Assembly: GCA_033675265.1 (NCBI GenBank)
Contig: JAUJYZ010000850.1
Coordinates: forward strand, 365,501 to 429,500
Source of the DNA: Actinostola sp. cb2023
Lineage: Eukaryota > Cnidaria > Anthozoa > Actiniaria > Actinostolidae
DNA: 64,000 nt
Direction: 5' to 3'
The notes beneath the pieces were generated by a model that saw only the letters and a program-made list of their open reading frames with translations, had not been told where the DNA came from and did not search any database. Numbering within the stretch: position 1 is the stretch's first letter; the number at the start of each line of letters is the position of its first letter. Shown piece by piece: positions 1 through 11,308 of this stretch. The translations under genes were made by a program, and so were the position numbers.

Positions 1-640
1 ACCACTACAATAACCATACTGTAAATAAAGTGAGTTTAATGCTGTAATATGATATACAAATGCGTAACATTGATAAACATCCAATATTTACACTCCTATC
101 TAAGTTATTAACATGACATTTAAATATTTGTTTTTGTGAAAACTATTTTACACTGTTTTTCTTTTTTGACAATATGAGTTCAGATCCTGCTTGTGTAAAG
201 ATGATCTTCAACAATTGAAAAAACGACCTTTGGAAGTATAAGGTAGTATAATATTGGGTCGTTATAAATTTTAATCTGAAATTAAAATTATTTTGTTTTT
301 TAAAAATCCGTAATATTTCATTTTTTTGAGTAAATTTGAATTTTTAGTTTTTCTTCTTTCGTTTCATGTAAAAACGAGTGCTGAAATACATAATTTGAAG
401 CTGTGAAGAGTGAAGAAGAGTCACGTACAGTATGCAAATTAGTTATTGTTGTGTCAAACATGCCCGAGCATGAAATGTCACACAACTGACGTTTGTCGAA
501 CGTCGAGTTTACGTTCGATTTGGGTACAGTGTACATTTTAATAATGTTGTCTACCGGTATATGCACCAAAAACATTGGCAAACAATTCATTACAACCAAT
601 GAAATGAACTAAAAACCGTCAGAATAACAATCTTGTCGTA
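1..640. other. Non-coding, nothing recognised
   Basis: AT-rich sequence lying downstream of the minus-strand Maf gene. I see only short chance open frames, no splice-linked exons and no clear repeat. Confidence 0.5.
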
Positions 641-642
641 GA

Positions 643-648
643 TTTAAT
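643..648 (-). terminator. Possible poly(A) signal of the Maf gene
   Basis: ATTAAA on the minus strand about 120 bases after the Maf stop codon. It is a common variant signal; the assignment rests on position only. Confidence 0.35.
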
Positions 649-770
649 AGATCTATAAAGCGACTAGAAGTCGAACGACTGTGTTATTATGGTAGCGCCA
701 CTGTCTGTACTCTTCTCGGAGAGCAAGAATCGTGTAAGTGTTAACATGATTTCCAGGTCAAGTTTCCTCT

Positions 771-1478
771 TTATGCCACTTTTGTGTTCCTCTGTAGTTT
801 CAAGAACTTCACAATCTCTCCTAGTTTCGCCTTGTACGCGTCTCTTTCCCTCTTTACTTTTTCCAAACTGCCTCTTGCATTGTACAGCTCTCGCTGGAGT
901 CTTTCGTTCTCTGACTCGAGAGACTTCTTTACTTTAATCCTTTTAATTCTGCAGTTCTGAGCGTATCCTCTGTTTTTTAATGTCCTTCGACGGTTCTTGA
1001 GGCATCTTTGTTCTTCCTTAGACAATCCGTTTGACTTTAGAAAACGATTAAGTTCTTTTACGCTGAATTCCTGAAGCTTTCCCTCGCCGACTCCAATCCG
1101 AGCAATAATTGTACTGAATTGCTCATCGGATTGTGATTCAACTGGGCCATATGACTCGTAATCAGTGAAAGCAAACGAGCCGGTTGAAGATGGTGCAGGA
1201 CTACTTAGCTCCTCCAAATATGGGCTGCAGCTCTCACCTGTAGCAGCGGAATTCAAGTTGGAAATAAAGTTTTGGTTTGAATTCATCCATCCTGGTGAAG
1301 TCCCAAGTGTAGGGTAATCTGGATGTTGGTCTAGAAATGGCATTTGAGCATCTTGGTCGGGCACACTTTGTAGACTTTCATTTTGGTCTATATCGTCTGG
1401 ATAGGGGAACATCTCGGCCAGTTCTCTAAGTTGCTGCAATTGAATATTTTCACAGTCCTCCTGTTTGAAGCTGTCCAT
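771..1478 (-). CDS. Large-Maf-like bZIP transcription factor, single exon
   Basis: A 235-residue intronless gene. The C-terminal half carries the Maf arrangement: an extended homology region at about 137-160 ([10 protein letters not shown], then [20 protein letters not shown]), a basic region with the Maf signature RGYAQNCR at 170-177, and a leucine zipper at about 185-228. In the Maf family this module binds TGCTGAC-type MARE sites as homo- or heterodimers in the nucleus. Residues 1-136 are acidic and rich in Ser, Pro and Gln, as expected of an activation region. Small Mafs lack this extension, so it resembles large Mafs (MafA/B/c-Maf), although human large Mafs are longer. The ATG at 1478 is the first in frame, with a TATA box about 170 bases upstream. 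Family assignment is firm; orthology to a named Maf is not. Confidence 0.9.
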   Translation of the reverse strand: MDSFKQEDCENIQLQQLRELAEMFPYPDDIDQNESLQSVPDQDAQMPFLDQHPDYPTLGTSPGWMNSNQNFISNLNSAATGESCSPYLEELSSPAPSSTGSFAFTDYESYGPVESQSDEQFSTIIARIGVGEGKLQEFSVKELNRFLKSNGLSKEEQRCLKNRRRTLKNRGYAQNCRIKRIKVKKSLESENERLQRELYNARGSLEKVKRERDAYKAKLGEIVKFLKLQRNTKVA

Positions 1479-1649
1479 TGTCTCTCTGTCACTAGGAAAT
1501 GAAATGCAGTAAACTGTACTGACAGCACAGCGATTTGTAAATCTTCTCAGACCGATTTTTTACGCAACCTTCTTCTTCAGATGTCACACGCAGAATGAGT
1601 CAAACAGGTCGCTCGACTGGCAATAAATCCATCGATTGCACCACGCGTG

Positions 1650-1657
1650 TTTTTATA
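1650..1657 (-). promoter_or_regulatory. TATA box of the Maf gene
   Basis: TATAAAAA on the minus strand. It places the start of transcription near 1620-1628, giving a 5' UTR of about 145 bases. A CCAAT-type box (ATTGG on the minus strand) lies 35 bases further upstream at 1692-1696. Confidence 0.6.
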
Positions 1658-1730
1658 TTCTGACATCAGTCTTAAAATAGAAAGTAACCAGCCAATCAGA
1701 GAGCACGTCTGCGGGCTGCCCTGAGCAGGG

Positions 1731-2255
1731 TGACGTAATTCGGGGATTCCCCTGACGAGTCCTTTGGCAAAAGAACAAATAAATTGCCTTAAATTCTTCG
1801 TTTATGTCCAATTTTTTTCGTGTTTTTGATGTCTTTCTATCTACTTGTATTTCTTATTGCAAGTGTAATGTTTATTGGATTGTTTGGTAAACGATTCCAT
1901 GCGTTGTTGTTGCACCACTGTAGTGTAAAGTGACCCATGACGTATGGCGTATACTGATTCTTCTAAGTGTTTTCGTTATTTTCATTGTTCTAAAGACTTC
2001 TTTAACTTTTAGTAACTCCTTCTAGCCCTTCTTCGTAAACTATAGCAAAAGTTGTCTTTCATTTATAGTCGATTCGAAGAAAAACTCGCTAGAAATTGTG
2101 CTTAGTCATATATAGTCACAAAAGCACATGGCTAGGTGCGTGACGATCATGTAACGCAACTCTTCGATCAAAAGATGACACGTCACCTAAAACACCGTCA
2201 TTGCTTCCAATGAAGAGATTTTTTCGCGCCAATGAGACGTAAAAATTTAACGTCA
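1731..2255. promoter_or_regulatory. Cluster of CRE/ATF-like sites upstream of the Maf gene
   Basis: Four separate bZIP-type elements occur within about 520 bases: TGACGTAA (1731), TGACGTAT (about 1939), TGACACGTCA (about 2176) and ACGTCA (about 2250). They match the cAMP/ATF/XBP1 class of bZIP sites. The cluster sits between the divergent Maf and decarboxylase genes, so it could serve either; binding is inferred from sequence only. Confidence 0.4.
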
Positions 2256-3272
2256 TCCTTCACAGAATATCAATGTATTAATGTAATGTGTTAGTTAAAT
2301 AACTTGGTATCCTTTTAAAAGTCTTCGTGAATTCGCTATGCACAGTGTTATTATTTTCAGATTGTCAATTTTGACAATTAGTGCGAGCGTGAATGATGGA
2401 TAAATCTAATTTTAGGCGTGACGAGTTTTGGGTACACATTCATATTCATCGTGTATTTTGATCAGATATAATATTCTTGCCCTCTTTCCTTTGATAAAAT
2501 AACATATATAAACAAATGTAATTGATCTATACTGTTAAATCAATCAATTGATGGCGACATTGCTTCTAACTGGAGAACACATGTGTGGATAGTCCTTCAC
2601 TGAAAACAACAACACATTTACCGGGTGTTTATACTCAGTTTATCAGTATCTTGTGTCCTAGTGAGAAAGGGCTTACGCAGAGGGAAGGGGGAGAAAGTGC
2701 AATAGCGCTGCGCGGCGGTTCTAAAAATAGGTCGCGTAATAGACCCAATGCATAATTCCGTGCCTTTAAAATAGACAAACTAAAACCTTTACAGTACCAA
2801 TTATTTCAGTCATCGGAAAGAGTACTTCAAAATACACAAAATTGGAAAGTTGAAGAAACCTACATTTTATCATGCAAACGCTGCTTATTTTCAAAACAAT
2901 TGTCAGTAAAAAGCATACTAACAAAATCGGACTGAAGGATATGAAACATTTGGTTTGTAGATAAATGGTATTCGGTCATGTTTGATATACTGTATTTAAA
3001 ACTTCTACGACGAAATCATAGAAATAAAGTGACCTAGCTTTCAATAATTTCGCAAAATCGCAAAAAAATTCAGTTTCACGAAAATAAATTCGCGGCCGAT
3101 GGTCGTAAACGTCTCGTCAATCTTCGTCAAATTCCCGAACACATTCGTAGTGATGAAAGTACAGTAATACTACTCGGATGGTCACTCGGATGAGGTGTTG
3201 TGATCGCATGCTGGATTGTTCCAGTAATCTGAAAATTTAATCTACATCTACATATATTGCTTATAAAAAATC
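2256..3272. other. Intergenic region, 5' flank of the decarboxylase gene
   Basis: AT-rich spacer between the Maf promoter cluster and the first decarboxylase codon. I see no gene, clear TATA box or transposon terminus. Confidence 0.4.
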
Positions 3273-6200
3273 ATGTCAGGAAAGACTGCTCAAATTGCCT
3301 TAGAATTTGCAGTTCGTGAAAAGATATTGGGCGCTCCATCTACACTCAGTTTAGAACCCAATAAGCCACGACCGGCGGCCTTGTTCTATGATTTGGATGA
3401 ATTTGAAGCAAATCTTCAGAGAGCGAAAGATGCATTCGGAAATGGTACGTTTGATATGTTGTTTATAGTACTGTAGAATGTAGAATTGATGTCTTTCTTT
3501 TGGATTGTTTCACTCAATTTGGAAAGATCTGAACATGTAGGTGCATTTCTGCAAATGTCATGACGCAGTGGACGACCCAGTGACATTCGTAAACATGAGC
3601 ACCGAATGTATCTTTATCATTTTTTTATCGGTTACTATGCATTGGTACTCTAATGCACCTATCAATGTTAAGCCCGAGGGACCCCGGGACGAGGTGGGGA
3701 CTTTGATTTAAAATCGATTTTCCGTATCCGTACCACGGGACAAAAATTAGAGCAGATTTCGAATGACTGTGAAAAACTTATGGCACGGACGTGCCTAGTC
3801 TCCCTCGCAGCCGTGCTAAGTGTCGTCACGCAACGCTCTCTCCCCTCAGACACGGCTGCTTAGGGGCGGACCATTTGATCGTTGATGGGGGTGGGGGTTA
3901 AATCCCAAAATAAATATCGAGCAAGCACTTCCACCTTTAAAAAAATATCGTGCAAGAACAAATGCATCAAAAAAAATATCGTGCATTATTGTGACACCAA
4001 CTTCAGCTTTTTTAAAATTTGGTAGACCTAAATTTGAGTGTTATAATACCTGTGTACTCTGCACGGGACAGGTCTTGAATTTCAAATTCAAAACCTAGCA
4101 TTGTAGCCCAAGGGGCGTAGCGTGCATTATGCACGTATACTCACGTGCGAACAAATTAAAATAATTAAAATATATATATTAAAAAAAATGAAATCTAAGA
4201 CAAAATCGTAAGAGCTGACTAGCTTTGAAATGATGAAATCCGGGAAATGGCACTTCAGGGAGTGTGTATATGTATAATATTATTGTAGTTAGAAGCAGCC
4301 CCAGTGAACAGTCTCTCAAACAAAATAAACTACAAAAAAACCTGAGTGATCAGCATTTTACAATATATATTTGTGTAGCAAGAAAATCCGCTAGAAAACG
4401 AAGAAAATGGTATTTCCAAGGCTCTAGATTTCAAAATTTCCAGGGGGAGTATGCCCCCTTACACCCCTAGAAGCGCGCGGCTTCGGCACTGGTTTCTCTG
4501 TGCGTACATTAGAAAAAAAGCATGCTACGCCTAGTATTGCAACGCGAGCATTGAATACTTGATAATTATATATTTAACTAAAAGAAAATGACTCTCCGTG
4601 CTTCTATACAAAATTAATGCACGCTGAGGTCTTGAAACTGCTGGTAGTGGATGCACGAGCGGAACGCGAGTGCATTCAGCAGCTTTCAAGACCTCAGAAG
4701 TGCATTATTTTTTAATAGAAGCAAGGAGAGTCATCTTCTATTCGCTTTATAATATAAAACTAGTCTTAAACAGGTTTTCTGCTTTGTTTTCGCTGCTCCG
4801 TACTTCTATAACATAACAATGCACGCTCAACAACCAATCAAATCGCGCGTTCTTGGGAGGTACACATAGTTTATATTATAATAGCTTATACTCCCTAGGA
4901 TTTTTCTGTTTCAGTGGAAATGTCACCATTCATTGATTGATGGCATGTAAATTTAATAAATCATGATGTAAGTAGAACAACAGACTGTACAAATAATAAA
5001 ATAAAATAACAAAGGTAATTTATTATACAATTTTCAATACTTTCAATTTGGCAACTGAATAGACATTGGCAAACAAAAATAAATTTGGTTAAAAAAATAT
5101 CGTGCAAGGGCCTAAGGCAGTGAAAAAATATCGTGCAACATGAAAAGGTGAAAAAAAAATATCGGCCATACTTTAAATCGCCCCCACCCCCCATCAAAAA
5201 TCAAATGGTCCGCCCCTTACCCAAGCTAAATATTCCGTTCCAATTGTAAGTGTTTAGCCAATCATATCAAGTTATTCGATATTCATGTTCACTGGTTGTC
5301 AACAACTCGACACTCCCATGCTCATGTTTCGTTGTTTATTTGCCTAAGAACATTGCAAAGTTAGGAAATGAATTCACATACACGATTTACTAGTCTTCCT
5401 GGCAGCCGTGTTTAGTGTATTGGTTTAGTGTATTGCCCAGTTAAACTCTTTGATACTCGTTCATATGAAATTATTTCGCTGCAAGGCAAAACGCTTCGTC
5501 AATGGACGTCATCTTGTTTGTCACTGGTCTTTGGTATGTTCGGTATGGCGCGAACCTTGGCCTGTTTTCGGGCAAAGAGCTCTGATTGGCTAATTCTGTG
5601 GAACGGAATGTTTAGCTTGGGTAAGCAGCCGTGTCTGAGGGGAGAGAGCGTTGCGTGACGACACTTAGCACGGCTGCGAGGGAGACTAGGACGTGCCGTG
5701 ACCGTGATGAATTAGGATTTCGAATGAATCCGTGCCGTGACCGTGCCGTGCCGTGCGCCGTGGTTTTTCACAGTCATACGAAATCTGCTCTAAAAGCAAA
5801 CTTCCCCACCCTAGGGATCTATAAAGTGATCGTCCGCCATTTTGAATTGGGGCAATCGCGCAGAAATTTATAGAAATCTGGATCACTTTGACTTGCTGTA
5901 ACTCGATCCCCTCAATTTCGTTGGATTTTCAAAAACTTTATACCATTTTAGAAAATATGTTTTCTTTGTTATTGATGACCTATAATATGATGGGTATTGG
6001 AAGGCTACAAATCGAGATTTTTTTTTGTTTGTTTTCAAAATAAAACGTTCGGCACGTGAATATGCAAATTAGCTCGAAATTTTATGGAAAGAAGATTGAC
6101 TCGTAAAAGGTACTTACACCTACATTGGTCTTATTTTCAGTCCAACAACTGGCATGCATGTCTGCTGATTATCGTAGTTTTTGAAAATCCAACGAAATCG

Positions 6201-9200
6201 AGCGGAGTTATGCACCAGTCAATTGATATCTGGAGGTGGGGTCAACGCTCATAGTCACCTCCCTCTCCTACCAGGTTGGGGATAAGTGGGGGATTCACTT
6301 TCCCGCCTCATGCTATTTTTTGCATAGTTAATTACCGTGGCTACATCCCACCGATCGTCTCGTTCAACCTTCAAGCGGTCGAGATCGTCGATATTATCAA
6401 CAACATCATGCTTTTCAAAGTTTGGAGAGGCGAGGCGAGGAAAGCTGTAGTAGCAGACTTCACTGGAAAGCGTTTTGAGAAAGGGTGAAGTGTATGATTA
6501 TTTATATTTTTCTTCGGTTTGTTCATGATATTGTCTTATTAGTAATTGACCCTTTGAACTTCAATTTCGTGAGTCGTGGTTTGTGTACAGTACTGACTTT
6601 CCAAAGTTTATAATATATATAAATAAATTAAAATCTGTGTGAAATCTGTTAGAAAGTAAAGTTTATTTTTATTTCAGTTTTGAAAATGAATGTCTCGAGT
6701 AGTTTTGTCAAGCTAACAGAAAACTATTGCAAAAGTCGCTATAAAAAGCACACAGTGCTGCTACAAAACACATTATGCCAATAACAACACAAAGTACAAA
6801 CTAGGGAATTGAACAAAACTTCATAAGGTTCTTTTTTCTGGGGGCGGCCGGGGTTCTTCACATCATTTTGATGCCCCAGGGTGCGGGAGCTTCACTGGTT
6901 TTCATGGGCATGTTGGGTGAATGTCCCCGATATGCCCGGGGGGGGGGGGGGGGGGGGGGGGGGATATCAATTGACTGGTGCATAATACGGCAAGTCAAAG
7001 TGATCCAGATTTATATAAATTTCCGCACGTTTGCCCCAATTCAAAATGGCGGACGAAAGCGTGAAGTGGCTTATTCAAACAGGCCACGCCTGGGGCATAG
7101 TCTCGGAGTTCAAACCTGGCTACACATCCAGTCCTGGGGCAAAAAAATGCGATCAAAGTCCCCACCTTGTCCCGGGGTTCCCCCCCTCGGGCTAAACATT
7201 GATAGGTGCATAACCACAGCAATAGACTTATCAGAATTAGTTTTTTGATTATCATACAACATCAACCCATGCAGCGCCATTTTTGCATATCTGACGTCAT
7301 GGAGATTTTAAATCTCCTGGGCTTGATTTATTACAATGCAACAATACTTGTAATCTGCAAACAATATTATTCTAAACTTTGAATATCTAGTAATTAAGTT
7401 GTTCTTTTATATTCTCTAGGCTTTCTACATGCGATGGCTGTTAAAGCAAATCCAGTCCATGAAATGATTAAAATAGCCAATCAAAAGGTTATAGTCATAG
7501 TTAATAGAAAAGAAGGAATAACTATGGAATACCCTGCTGATCGAGAGCACTCCCCTAGAAGCTCACGTGCCCACAGGATTCTAAGGAATCTTACGCACCT
7601 ACGAGGCAATTAATGCACCTATGTGCCTACTCGCCTAACCCTATGTGCCTACGCGGTCTATGCAGCCTATGCGTCCTACGCATAGGCACGTAGGCAGTCC
7701 ACACTATACACTATACTTGTGCGGGGTATTCTATAGTTGTGCCGAAAAGAATGCCTGTGAAACCTGGCAAACTTTAAAAGGTCTGACAAAGAAGCCAACA
7801 TGCATGATCATGTGACTTTTACAGTGCACAATCTTTTGTTTTCAACTCAAATGCTATGGTGTGACAAGACAAATACATTATGTGGCTATATACCCTTGGG
7901 TTTGATTGGCTGAACTTTTTATGTATGCAAAAAATATGTTTTCATGCATGGTCACGGTTGAAAAAAAAATGAACAAAATTAGCTGGGTTTCACTGGAAGA
8001 CACGTCCACACGGTGGGTGAAAATGCACGCAAGACAACAAATCTTATCTTTTTTTTAACTTTTGGCGGGAACATGATGTCATGAGCACGACAACAAATTT
8101 TTTAATTAAAAAATGTACTAACATGATCTTGGCAAGCGAAAGGACATGCCAACCACCCCAGGGGGGGTACTCAGGGGTATCAGTGACGGGGAGGTGCGAA
8201 TGAGGCCAAACTTTTTAACCCCCAAAAAGTCCAACGGCCCAAAATCGTAACCACAATAAAGTCCAATTTTTCTCCGCATACAATCGAGAACGGTAGGATA
8301 TCATTTTTATCAACCCCCAAAAAAGTCCTTGCCAAAATCTTTATATCAAAAAAAGTCCACCAGAAAATTGATAACCCCAAAAAAGTCCCAAGCCGCGAAT
8401 TTTAAACCCCAAAAAGGTCTTCGCACCTGCCCATCACTGATACCCCTGAGTACCCCCCCCCCCCCCCCCCCCTGGGCCAACCACTCACTCAACATGATAG
8501 AAAGTAACCATAGTGATTATATATACATACAAGTGTATGACTATAAATATAAAATAATGATATAGTTACAGATATGAACTTTTTTTTTGTTGCTTTTTTT
8601 CATGTTTAGGGGTTTGGGACGGAATGTGCATCTATTGGGGAAATTTTCAACTCACTTGAAGCTGGTATACCTCCAGAGAACATTGTCTATGACTCTCCTG
8701 TGAAAACTTGTCCTGAATTAGGTAAGTTTGAAGTGAGAACACACAATATGACTTTGCATGGTGGTCAGAAATCCTTATAAATTATGTACACAGACTGCAT
8801 GTTTTTCTGAAAGAAATCTGTTCACTACAGCAATTTGTTGACATGGGTCACACTGGTTTGAATTCAGGTAACCAGTACCTACAACAAAAAGGAAATTTAA
8901 TCAAAGACCAATATTATTACAGTGCAATGACTTTAACCGGGGCTACTTAGACAACGAGAATGCTCTCTCCTGATTGGCTGAAGTACACAAATTTTGAAAT
9001 TGGCTTTATTTTCATCTGAATTGTGATTGGTTCTCGTTGTCTAAGTAAGTGGCCCCGGTTACAGTAGTCGCACTGTAAGTTGCATTGTGCAATAGAGGGT
9101 TTGCACAATCATATACAAGCAGCCACATTAGATGACAGGTACAATAACATCATTTTACATGGAAAAAGAATTCTGTCATCCAACATGCATATGGCTGACA

Positions 9201-11255
9201 TACAGTATGCCCATGCAAAGCCCCCCCGGGGAGGGGGGGGGGGTACTTCCATATATGGACTATACGGGGATGATACGCTGGACAGGGTATGGTTTTTCAA
9301 GTTTCTGGTCTTAGACAGGGTATCATTTTCACATATAGACAGATCTTGAACAGGGTAGGGTATTTATCACTTTCGACCTGACAAATATCAGTTTGTAATC
9401 AGTTTATTCTTGACCTCTAACCCGACCACCAAGGACTTTATTGACATGTGGATCATGTTTATAACACTGATTATATAGTATCATCACAATAAACACTGAC
9501 AGCCAAGTATATAGGTAATTTGTTATTTGTCTTATAGAGGGATATAAAATTGAACACTAGCTTTGTCTTGAACAGGGTGTGGAAATTTGAGTTTTTTTGT
9601 CATAACAGGGGAAGGGTTTCAGAGCCCCAGTGGCACACCCCTACCCAAATTTGGGTAGAGTACCCCCCCCCCCCCCCCCCCCCCCCCCCCCAGGGCAAAG
9701 CCACATACTATATCCAAGATATTATGGTGTCATAGTTTGCCAAAATAATAATGGAGGTTTTTTTTTCTCTCCTTAGAATTTGCCTTGAAGAAAGGGCTGC
9801 ATATCAATGCTGATAACTTGCAAGAGTTGGAAGTCATCTCTGATTTGATGACTGAAATCAGGTACAACCACAGGGAACCCACCTCTTTCTTCTGAGGCTA
9901 TTGTTAAAAGCTATCATTATGAGCTTCTGAGTGGGTAGAATTATATTGGGCTCCCTGTGGTATAAGAACACAGGTAGCCCAATATCATACTGCTGCATGT
10001 GGTACAATGTATGACATAAACTACAGGTACATTATATGAACCTTACGTTGCTAATAAATTAATAGGACTTCCCATTATCCATTTTCTCATTCGTTTTTAT
10101 TGTTATTCATCTTGTTATTCATTCATTCATTTTATTGATTATTTCATTTTTTATTCATTCATTCTATTTCATTTTTCATTCATTTTTCATTATTTTCTTT
10201 TATTGTATTTATTATACCAGCCCAGTGCATTTAATTGCATTTGATACCAGTAAATTAATAATGTACATACAAGAGTTGTGTGGTCCTATTGTTTACTAGC
10301 TAGTGTCACATTAAATGTCACAATAAATTTTATGGTTTTCAGTGATTTCAAAGGAATTGTAGGCTTAAGGATAAACCCAGTCATGACTGCTGGAGACGTA
10401 AGAGCTTTAAGGTACAGTGTAGGAGTCATAAAGCTTACATGAGATGGGAGGGTAGGGTGGGATAAACCGATCCACAATGATCAGCTTTAAGCTATGAGAT
10501 TCTCGATTCGCTTGCTCAAGCATTTGTTGATCGGCCATGATCAGCAAAAGGGGTGAGCGGATGGATGACACATGTATGTATTGTAAGCCCCTGCAAATAT
10601 CTAGGGGTCCCCCACTATGCGGATACCCAAGATAAGACTGCTGGCCGGCATTGTCTCGATTTCAACCTTGCTTAAATTATATTTAGCCTCATTAATATCT
10701 TGAGGTATTATCTGGCATAGAGAAGTGTCTGTTCCTTATAGAGAGAATGAAGTGCAGATAGTAAAACACTGCAGCAAGTAATAAAGGTGATGAATTCAAA
10801 TGGAACCACTAGGAGTTACTAGCTGTGTGATGGATTTATTTTTGTCTAAGCTTTCATCGACAACGACATCACCAGAAACTGCAGTGATTCTGAATAAGAA
10901 TTTACATAGCGTATAAGTTGAGGGAGATCAAGCGTAGTGTAGAGTTAAAGGCAAAAGGTTTTTCAGTTAAGCACATTCCTCACGGGAATTTATTTTAGGT
11001 TTATTTAATACCGGTAGTTGCTTTATCTCTTATTCAGAATCAGTCTCTTATGATGTCGTTGTCGACAAAAGCTCAGACAGAAATAAACCCATTACAACAA
11101 ACAGTAGCTCCTAGCTGGCTCCATTTGGATTCATCACCTTTATTACTACAACCATATCATGCTACTAAAGGACATTACTTCCTATGTTTACTGCAGCAAG
11201 TTAGGTGTTCCCTGGAGATAAAGAAACATTTCACACTTATTTCACATTATTATTA

Positions 11256-11308
<53 letters not shown>

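Larger units (their letters stand above)
3654..7210. mobile_element. Outermost of a nested transposon stack (TIR TGCACCTATC, TAA target duplication)
   Basis: The left end TGCACCTATCAATG at 3654 is mirrored by CATTGATAGGTGCA ending at 7210. Direct TAA triplets flank it (3651-3653 and 7211-7213). A further inverted stretch (CCCGAGGG, then GAGGTGGGGACTTTG, against its complement at about 7160) extends the repeat. A 3-bp TWA duplication is typical of PIF/Harbinger elements. No transposase remains. It occupies nearly all of decarboxylase intron 1 and hosts the elements listed next. Confidence 0.65.

Noticed and set aside
3668..5873. Open frames that share the same N-terminal sequence on opposite strands
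   Set aside because: They are the two inverted arms of the MULE-like element, not genes.
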